In this document: positions 55,762-64,000 of the stretch, in pieces
How positions within the stretch are numbered: position 1 is the stretch's first letter
Layout: the number at the start of each line of letters is the position of its first letter
Notes under the pieces: model-generated
Databases searched by the model: none
What the model was told of the DNA's origin: nothing
What the model saw: the letters and a program-made list of their open reading frames with translations, nothing else
Source: Pinus tabuliformis
Taxonomy: Eukaryota; Streptophyta; Pinopsida; Pinales; Pinaceae
DNA length: 64,000 nucleotides
Reading direction: 5' to 3'
NCBI GenBank assembly: GCA_031772625.1
Contig: CM062810.1
Location: forward strand, 710,746,866 to 710,810,865
Translations under genes and position numbers: made by a program

Positions 55762-58700
55762 ATGGGTGTAACTGTGGACAAATTTCGTTACGGGAAGTGG
55801 AGCAGTTGGATAGCGTCAGTCGGTGTCCTCTTGAGTTTATTGGCTCTAATAACTGCTCAACCAGGTATGTACTAATGGAACCTAAGTTCACCGTTGCCAG
55901 GAATATTGTAATGTTTCTGTTCTCTTTACCTATCAGTATCGGCATGTGATTTCTTTGATGTTTTATAACACTCGTGGAGTTTCTGGTTGAATAGTCATTT
56001 GATATCTTCTTGTTTTCAATCGTTATATTTGGTTGACAAGATTTATTTTATTAAGAAAGTTCTGTTCGTGTGGAAGGATTTTTGAGTATCGATTGCGGAG
56101 GGAAAACAAATCAAAGTGGAGAAAAAAACATAAGATGGGTCACTGATGCTAATTATATAGACGTAGGTCAAACAGCAGACATCAGGGACGCCTATGATTA
56201 CAGTGGCGGTTCCTACTTGGATACTTTACGGTTTTTCCCAAAGCCTCTCAAAAAGTCTTGCTATCAGTTGCCTGTGACCCCTAATGTGCCTTACCTCTTA
56301 AGATTATGGTTTATGTTTGGAAATTACAGTGGATCCGAACAATTTCCAAGCTTTGCTTTCTCTATTGAGACAACTGGTATGTTAGCTATAGGAAATGTAA
56401 CGATCTCAAAGCGAGATATACCACTTTACAATGAAACAATATTTGTTAGTTCTGGCACAGTGCTGTACATCTGTTTGATCAGAACCTCGGAAGCTGATGA
56501 TCCCTTTATCTCTGCTATCGAATTGAGGACGCTCCAACCAGGCATGTATGAACAGGCTAAGCCAGGAACAATGTTGATTTCAGTATGGAGATATGATGTC
56601 GGTGGAAATTTTATGCTTAGGTGAGTTTACTTTAGAAATATAGGTAACAAGTATTTTACTTTAGAAATATAGGTAACAAGTACTGGTAATGACATTTTTT
56701 TTAATGGAAATCTGAGAGTCATATTTTAATGGCTTTGTATGTGTTATAAAACAGGTATCCTGAAGACAAGTTCGACCGGATCTGGAAATATAGCTCAGAT
56801 TTGATTGTTTCTAATTCTATTTCTCTACGGTTTGTAAGTTGTGATGAGACCATTTCAACCAACAATACCAAGGAACTTCCTCCACCTGCTGTGATGCAAA
56901 CGGCGGCAGTTATCATGGATGATGGTTTTAAATTCACTGTAGGACCGACCAATGGTCACAAATTATTACTGTTGTTATATTTTGCAGAGATCGAGAAGCT
57001 AAATATGTCCGAACACAGATCCTTTTCCGTGAGAATAAATGGTCAAAATCGGTCTGAAGCCATTACTTCTCTGAGCAATTATTCTACCCTGGAGCGAACA
57101 TTCATATCCAACTTAGCAGAGGACTTCAACTTTGCCTTGGTGAGCACTAGTGACGCTACCAGTGGTCCTATCATCAACGCTTTTGAGACTTACAAAATAG
57201 TTGACACCCAACCGGCAACATATGCGCAAGATCGTAAGTTACCTTGCTAATGTTTCGTGTCTGGAATTGTAGATATTCTGATTAAATTGCTAACCAATTA
57301 GTTTTTATGATGCAGACAAAGCTCTTGAGGCTATCAAAAGCAGGTTTGGCGTAAAGGATTGGATTTCTGATCCTTGTTTTTTGATCCAGTGGAATGGAAT
57401 TGTGTGTGAAAGCAGCACTTACCCCATAAGAATTTCGGAAATGTAAGTTTAATTATTCCATTCGTTTACAGTTGAAATCATAAAACTGATGAGATCTATA
57501 AGTGAAATTAATTTGTTTTTACGAAAGTCGTATTGTTACCAGTGATTTGTCAGGAAAGAATCTTACAGGATTGGTGCCCGACGATATTAGACAGTTGACG
57601 GCATTAGTTAAAGTGTAAGAAAAAACTGACCTGTTTTAGCCAAAATGTAACCCAAATTTGAAGAATTCTTGATTAGGCTTCTGAAGGGGAACATAGTTTA
57701 TGCTTGGATATTGTATCAGATAATACTATTCAGCATTTACTCATTTGTGTTGAAATTAGCAGGTCGCTTTACAATAATCATTTGATAGGGCCATTGCCAA
57801 ATTTCTCCAGTTTAACCAAGTTGGAGAGATTGTAAGTTTCTTTTCAACATTCAATTTTCACTTTGTGAGCATATGCATTTTCATAGAACTAAAATGTAAT
57901 CTGCTAAATTTGTAGGTATCTACAAAACAACAACCTGAGCGGTACTCTTCCGTCCTGGCTATGTGAACTGAAAAACCTAAAAGAATTGTCGGTCTTCCTC
58001 TTTCCTCCATCTCTACTTTCTTCTCCTTTTTTTTGTCATAATTATTGCTCAATTAAATGGAATTAACTTATAAATACCGCTGTATTTACTTTCACAGGAA
58101 TATAGAGAATAATAATTTCAGCGGTGTAATACCTGTCCAACTTCTCAATGGATCATTGAAATTTAGGTAATCATATTCTATTTTATACTCCTTATGTTTT
58201 GACATAAATTTCATTCGAGATTCGTAATTTTTTTTCATAATGATCAATCCAGTTTAGGTTCTAGTTACTTTTACTGGACAAATTCATGGAAAATGTCTAT
58301 CATTGGTCTGCTACAGTTACTGTGGAAACCCCCACTTACCTATGCATAAGGGGAAATGCACCCTGCATACTACAAAGAAGAATAAATTGAAGATTATACT
58401 CGGAATAACACTAGGCGGAATATTAATCATCGCTTTAGCGCTGATAGTAGCTATTATTATGTATCGCAATAAATTCGGGCGAAAAGAACAGGGTATTGAC
58501 AGCAGAAGAAGTGGACTGGGAATGGAACCTAGATCTTACTTGTACCAAGGTTAGTATATATATATATTTGAAATGATGCATAGTGGTAGTCTTCTCTGTA
58601 AATGAAAATATTTTATATTGGCTTTGAATGATTTTTTGTCCTTTGACTCTCAGTAACTTTATTTTCCTGAATGGATTGCAGACTACTCAATGGTTACCGT

Positions 58701-60733
58701 GCCAAATTCAACAAAATCCCGTTCCTTCACTCTAGATGAGATGATAGCGGCCACACAAGGCTTTAGCCAGGAGATCGGACGAGGAGGTTTTGGAGCGGTG
58801 TTTTTAGGTAAATTGCCCGAAGGAAAATACATAGCCGTCAAATTGCTCTCACAGTTCTCCCAACAAGGGGTTCAAGAATTCTTAAATGAGGTGATTCTCA
58901 GATATATTTTCAACTATATAATACGGTTCATTGGAATGATCTAATAAGGGCCAAATTTGGATCCAATGTAACAATGTCTAATCTCATAGTTTTGTCTCTG
59001 CTCATGAGTATCTATGAGTATTATAGATATAGTAACACTCTGATTTAACGGACGAACAGGTTGATCTTCTTTCCAAAATCCATCATAAGAACTTGGTATC
59101 TTTACTGGGATATTGTAACGAATCAAGAGAAATTATGCTTATCTACGACTACATGTCAGAAGGGTCTTTAAGGGATCATCTTTCTGGTAAATTATATTTT
59201 CCTCACTTCTGCCATTAACCCAATTTATCTGATTGTAAATATGAGATGTTTATTTAAATCACCGGAATTGCTGAGAGTTATCTTTATTTATGTTATTTAT
59301 GGGGTATAGAATAGATGGTGATAAATGTACTGTTAAAATATTTGATGATATAAAAGTCACCCATTTAAAATTAGGTAGGCAAAAATCTAACTGATGTGGC
59401 CAGACCCAGTACCATCCTATAATTATAATAGCTTAAATACCTGAGTCACTATTTCTCAAACCAAAAATATTAAACATACAATGATCTCAAAATACACCAG
59501 ATAAACAAAAAAAAATTATTATTTAAATCAATATAATAGCTACCATAACCAACACAAATTTACTTACTCTGATTTTCTTTTACAGGTCCTAACGCACATC
59601 ATTCCAAACTAAATTGGAGAGCCAGACTCAAAATAACTTTAGATGCAGCTCAAGGTAACTCGCTTAATTACTTTGGATGTGCATGAAACGTTTTATAATC
59701 TTAATTGAGTATCGATTACAGTAAATATGGGAGTAAATTTTTAGGTTTTCGTTAATATTACATAGGACAAATAATCCGTAACCACGTATCTCACGTTACT
59801 CACCTGTGGTTTCTACTCAAGGACTGGAATACCTGCACGTTGGTTGCACCCCAAAAATAATTCACAGGGATATCAAGACCGCCAACATCCTTTTAGACAG
59901 CGATTTGAATGGAAAAGTAGCAGATTTCGGTCTTTCAAAGATGACAACTGATGGGGAGGCTACTCATGTTACCACTGCCGTAAAAGGAACTGCAGGATAC
60001 CTGGATCCAGAGTATGTCAGACATAATAACTTGCAAGTCATTATTAAAAGTAGAGATAATTTTATCTTGCTTTTCCATGGTACTTATCAACTTTTTGGTG
60101 GGGGCACTTGACAGGTATTTCAACACTCAAATGTTGACGGAGAAGAGTGATGTGTACAGTTTTGGAGTGGTTTTGCTGGAGATCATATGTGGTAGACAAC
60201 CCATAGATCTAAAACTACCTGCAGAAGAACTGAACATCGTTAGATGGGTAAGTATTCTCGTATGTAAAGATGGGTAAGTAATGTTGCCATCAAAATAATA
60301 TTTAAAGCCAGCAACAATAGAATATGTTGTTGACTTATAGTGCATCTTCTGCAAGATTAACCATATTTTTGGGCTTATTTTATAGGTGAAGCCGTATGTA
60401 GTGGAGAATGATAATCCTAGCAGAATATCAGAAATCATTGACAAGAGGTTAGGTGGAGATTACGACATGACATCTATCACTAGTGTTGCCAAAGTAGCGA
60501 TGAGATGTGTTCACGCTGAACCGTGGTGTAGGCCGAACGTGAGCGAGATAGTGGCCGAGCTGAAAGAGGCTATCAAACATGAGGATCATCGTGCTTCTGT
60601 TTCAATTTCAGAGGAAGCTGGTATTCAAAGTAGCGATTTGTCGTCGGGGCCAGTCTCTTTATCTGTGGATTCGACTGCACACGGAGGAATGGAGTGGAGT
60701 GACAACTCCAATATTTCTCAATTGGGAAGGTAG
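55762..60733 (+). CDS. Malectin-like/LRR receptor-like Ser/Thr kinase, 15 exons
   Basis: Exons 55762-55864, 56056-56620, 56755-57233, 57316-57442, 57543-57614, 57763-57831, 57916-57987, 58098-58166, 58317-58549, 58682-58890, 59060-59186, 59586-59654, 59822-60011, 60115-60247, 60386-60733: 955 codons, 954 residues, all introns GT-AG, all junctions in frame. Signal peptide ~1-33; malectin-like domain ~42-375 ([20 protein letters not shown]); LRR cap and three to four repeats ~383-518 (DPC...[28 protein letters not shown]); transmembrane ~545-568; kinase ~625-890 with GRGGFG, Lys650, HRDIKTAN (Asp748), DFGLSKM (Asp766), DPEY and an RD arginine. It should sit in the plasma membrane and signal through its kinase. 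Closest known type: LRR-I/malectin-like RLKs such as At1g67720. No stop or missing catalytic residue; likely functional. Ligand unknown. Confidence 0.93.
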
Positions 60734-62024
60734 GTTGGCACGTTGCTGATATGGATTGAAGGGAAGTTGGCCAAGAAGTCAAACCTACAGGTACTAGTGA
60801 TGGCATGATTTACAATATGGGTTGATGTCGTGCATTTGACATAATTGTGTCGCACACATCTGAAAAAATTGGTGAAACTTAAACTGTAACCATCTCGTCA
60901 AATCTTGGGGTGGTACGTGGATGTATATACACGATCATACATTATGCTGAAACTAATCTTTATTAAATAGGTATTGTGTATTTTAAATCTTCATATCAGT
61001 TTTAGAATTTTCCATGTTAAAATGTTTACAAATTAATAATTTCTTTTGATTAAAAATATTATATTATATTAATATGATTTTTAACAGATTTGAAGCATAT
61101 CTGGAATCTCAGAAAGTTTACTGTATAATGTTTGTGCTAATGGACATGTCCCGTCCTGACCCGGTGCCCAATTTAACTTTATCGATATCAACGAAAAAAT
61201 CATTAATCATGATTAGCATCACCATTTTCTATATTATAATCGATTAAATGGTACATCCAAGTTGGCCATCTCTAATGTAATTATATAAAATCCCTTTTGA
61301 AAAAGTTATGTGGTTCTTAATAAGTACATCATGAGAAACCTAAATAGGGATGATATTTTATAATCTTATTCATTGAGAAATTCGTCCATTATACTGTTAT
61401 TGTTGTTGTGACCAAATTAATATTTACATTATTCTATATATTATAATGAAGTTTGCCATCCTTTTTTCCGGTGGAAAAAACTAAATAATTATATAACTAG
61501 TTTTTATAAAAAATATTAAATTTTTTTGTTGGAAAATAAATTATTTTTTAAAATATGAAGTATTTTATTTTATTTTTAATATTTTGATGTGAATTCTATA
61601 AATATAATATAAAATATTATAAAATATTATGTCAATATTTTTAAATGTCTATAATATATTGAATTTATATTAATACGTTTTCTTAGAGGAAACAGTATTG
61701 TATTGAAACATTCTGGTTTGAAAGTCATAACCTTGTACACCATATACCAAAAAATCATTTTCTAAAATCCAATTTATATTAATACGTTTTTTAGAGGAAA
61801 CAATATTGTATTAAAACATTTTGGTTTGAAAGTCATAACCTTGTACACCATATACCAAAAAATCATTTTCTAAAATCCAAAATCTCTATGAAAAATTGAC
61901 ATGATTATCTCCTGGACTATTAATATCTTCTCCATACATCAACCAAAAAACACCTAGAGGCACTGCATATTTACACAACATAATAAAAAATATTAATTAC
62001 TAGGCATATCACTATATATCCTCC
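60734..62024. other. Intergenic spacer downstream of the receptor kinase
   Basis: 3' flank and AT-rich spacer without a gene. No canonical AATAAA was found close to the stop. Includes the tandem duplication at 61662-61880. Confidence 0.5.
61662..61880. repeat. Tandem duplication, 109 bp x 2
   Basis: AATTTATATTAATACGTTTT through CCAAAAAATCATTTTC is present twice, period 109 bp, with only a few differences. Confidence 0.88.
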
Positions 62025-62304
62025 ATGTTTGGGGTGACTTGGATTTTCGGTTCTTCAAACTCGAGTTGTAGGAAGATGGCTTCCTATCCATCATCAGAGA
62101 CAAGGTTTCCCTCTTTAAATTCCTCAGAAGTTCCATGTTGCTCCATTATATCCTCATCTTCTCCAACACGAACCCCACCTGCATCAGTGTTTTCTGTTGG
62201 TACTAAATTCGCAACCCGAAAGCTCACAATTTCATTAACCAGCTGCAAATGATCCATTTAACCTCCCGGAGGCCAATTCTCCACAATAAGAGCTCACACT
62301 ACGC

Positions 62305-62592
62305 CTAAGACTCCATCAATATCGTCCCTACATGTCGAGAAATTAACTCGCTGAAAAATTCCAAGGCACCTGCCAGGCGAACCAACAAATTGTCGAGCTC
62401 TTCCCCTCCATAGCCACTGTCACTCTCCATAATCATGAATTGGTACCAAACCCGATGGAAAATTTGACTAAGAATAGCTCTAATCCTTGAATTTACACTT
62501 TCACAAAGACATTGATGTTCAATATATATTGACGAGAAAACCTTTCTTGATCTGAGACCTCTGTTGTTGCCATAAATGTCATCTAAAACCAC
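62305..62592 (-). other. Unrecognised ORF
   Basis: 95-codon frame with MIMESDSGYGGEELDNLLVR and AGALEFFSELISRHVG; a further protein-like stretch follows on the same strand toward 62030 (RVGEDEDIMEQHG in another frame). Residue composition looks coding, but I recognise no family. It could be a transposon protein remnant or part of a gene; no exon structure can be defended. Confidence 0.3.
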
Positions 62593-62934
62593 AGGTACCG
62601 ATCAACTAGGGAAATTGGGAGCCATAATGGTAAGGTTGTCGTCCCAAGCAAATTTTCAAAAGGGTGAGAGGATTCACACATGCAAATTGCACTTCAGATA
62701 CAAGATCGAATGTTTCCCACATTCGAGAGATTTTATTAACTATAACCACATAAGTCCATTTGTCCTAAGTCCAATGCAATATGACGAACGTTGCTTAAGT
62801 GTCTGCACTTGCAAAATCCTCTATGACATTCAGAGGTCGCCGCCATATTGGGGGATTAATGTTGATTCAAAATGATGCTTGTCCAGATTAAACGTTGAGA
62901 CCTGACCTCTTAATCGGAATTTAATATTCATAGA

Positions 62935-63435
62935 TGTTGGATGCAAAAAACCACCAATTTGGATCCTCATGGAATTACCTTTATTTGTAGGTTCGCTTCA
63001 TAAATCTTTAAGGCACTTTGTTCTAATAAAGTTCTCTGGTTAGCCAATGAATTAACCTAATAAAGATCCCTGGTTAGCCAACGAATTAACCTTTGAGTTA
63101 AGATTTCTATTAACATGATAGAATTCAATCAATTCAACTCTTTCTAAATAAGAGTTTAATTCTTATTTAATCCTTTGAAAGATAGAAGTAGAAGTTTTCT
63201 CATCCTTTTCTTTAATTTTATTCACCTGCTGGATCACTATCATTGAATTATCGAAAACCTTAAATTAGCGTATTCCTCTAAAGATGGCTAGCTCCAATCC
63301 TTCCCACAAAACCAAGTATTCAACCTGGTTATTTGTAGATTATTTGTAGAGGTCCCTAATCCCGAGGAAAATTGTATCTCCCTTTCTTCATCAAAGCGAA
63401 AGATAACCCCTCGTGCCCTTGCCTCCCCAAAATAT
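62935..63435 (-). pseudogene. RNase H domain relic (retroelement)
   Basis: The minus strand reads GVIFRFDEEREIQFSSGLGT then, in another frame, VEYLVLWEGLELAIFRGIR, NSMIVIQQVNKIKEKDEKTS and VELIEFYHVNRNLNS followed by LANQGSLL. This follows the plant RNase H pattern (NNxAEYxALxxGLxxA, D-S-x-x-V-x-Q, HVxRxxNxxADxLAN). Several stops and frameshifts; AACCAGRGATCTTTATTAGG-like bases are duplicated near 63020-63090. The host element type (LINE or gypsy) cannot be settled. Confidence 0.55.
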
Positions 63436-63735
63436 ATATTAATATGTTGAAACATAAAGATTTAACGTATTTCTATATTCTAATTCAAAATCAAGCAGTA
63501 TATTGAAACTTCGTCAAGGAAAAATTGTAGGGTTGTAAAGCCTTGATAACTAACATTCATCACTATCTATAGGAAATCCCCCGTAGCCTTTCCTTGGAAG
63601 ATTGAAGGGATTGAATGTTGATTTGTGTACAAGTGGAAAATTTACTATATATTAAAAAATATTTTATATTGTGTGTATAATGATGAAGAAAAATTGAATA
63701 AATAAGACTTGGAAATATAATTCCTACTTGTCTTT

Positions 63736-63934
63736 GTTGTGATTCACTCTATGTACAGGAGTCTGTTCCTAATGTTTAGGAGTTGTTGAGATCTAGATGT
63801 TTCCTAAATCACTGTGTGGTTGAGATATTCTCTCAACAAAGTGATTGTGTTTACAATATAGTCTACCTATCTTGAGGCAACACTACATGTATTTATATCT
63901 AACATTATTTTATTAATATCGTATGCGATCTGCA
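63736..63934 (+). mobile_element. Probable 5' LTR of an LTR element running off the window
   Basis: About 200 bp ending GCGATCTGCA just before the PBS; it contains TGTTCCTAATGTTTAGGAG and a TATTTATATC TATA-like word. The left boundary is uncertain because the 3' LTR is not in the window for comparison. Confidence 0.5.
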
Positions 63935-63943
63935 AATTTAATT

Positions 63944-63955
63944 TGGTATCAGAGC
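63944..63955 (+). promoter_or_regulatory. Primer-binding site of an LTR element at the window edge
   Basis: TGGTATCAGAGC, complementary to initiator tRNA-Met, a few bases after a likely LTR end (…GATCTGCA, ~63934). The LTR probably begins between 63736 and 63764. The interior lies outside the window. A short LTR of ~170-200 bp with this primer suits a Ty1/copia or TRIM-like element. Confidence 0.7.
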
Positions 63956-64000
63956 TCATAAGGGTATGGGTCGAGGGAAATAGAGAGTTTTATGAGTATT

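Noticed and set aside
57520..57542. Alternative acceptor for exon 5 after ACGAAAG
   Set aside because: It keeps frame but adds residues before the LRR; the acceptor at 57541-57542 gives [13 protein letters not shown], the standard LRR start, and a 72-base LRR exon.
60005..60020. Donor GTCAGA after GAGTAT for exon 13
   Set aside because: It would insert a Val into the conserved DPEY segment; the donor GTATGT at 60012 fits the consensus better and restores the kinase motif.

Overview
This is nuclear DNA of a seed plant, read from one long window in which most of the sequence is transposable elements and only one gene looks functional. Plant signs are the primer-binding sites for plant initiator tRNA-Met and tRNA-Arg, a chromovirus and a Tat-type Ty3/gypsy element, tRNA-derived SINEs with target-site duplications, and a 15-exon malectin-like/LRR receptor kinase with plant-type short introns. 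The dense nesting and low gene content suggest a large genome; a gymnosperm is my guess, but that is inference.

Layout. 1-2.17 kb: AT-rich spacer with TA microsatellites, a possible terminal exon and an intact SINE. 2.18-18.73 kb: a minus-strand LTR element with ~1.95 kb LTRs, a PBS and a PPT but a 5.2 kb interior without gag or pol (LARD-like); one LTR is split by a 7.4 kb plus-strand chromovirus flanked by the 5 bp duplication ACTAG. 18.7-22.1 kb: spacer with a dispersed repeat and a small SINE. 22.1-51.6 kb: a tandem duplication of a ~6.9 kb unit. Each unit carries, on the minus strand, a LINE-type ORF1 (DUF4283 plus CCHC knuckle), then a mitochondrial-carrier gene fragment (+) and a SPRY/hnRNP-U-like gene fragment (-). 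In the first unit the ORF1 is interrupted by a 15.4 kb Tat element (25347-40722, TSD GTGCA); the second unit is the empty site and itself gained a SINE. 51.6-55.6 kb: spacer, a LINE RNase H relic and a ~1.1 kb complex tandem array. 55.76-60.73 kb: the receptor kinase gene. 60.7-64 kb: spacer, unrecognised ORFs, another RNase H relic and, at the right edge, a primer-binding site that marks another LTR element running off the window.

The most unusual content is the ORF1 protein: between an unrecognised N-terminal ~320 residues and the DUF4283 domain lies a recognisable ubiquitin-like fold ending in LRLRGG, the sequence at which deubiquitinases cut. No endonuclease or reverse transcriptase is seen beside it. 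The Tat element is also rich: a heat-shock-element-like palindrome in both LTRs, a Q/P/Y-rich prion-like Gag N-terminus, a second RNase H downstream of integrase with all four acidic residues, and a spliced antisense ORF before the 3' LTR.

Order of events readable from the sequence: the tandem duplication came first, then the Tat insertion into unit A and the SINE insertion into unit B; separately, the LARD-like element inserted before the chromovirus. The coding regions of all these elements carry stops or frameshifts, many of them C-to-T (or G-to-A) changes of the kind expected from deamination of methylated cytosine.
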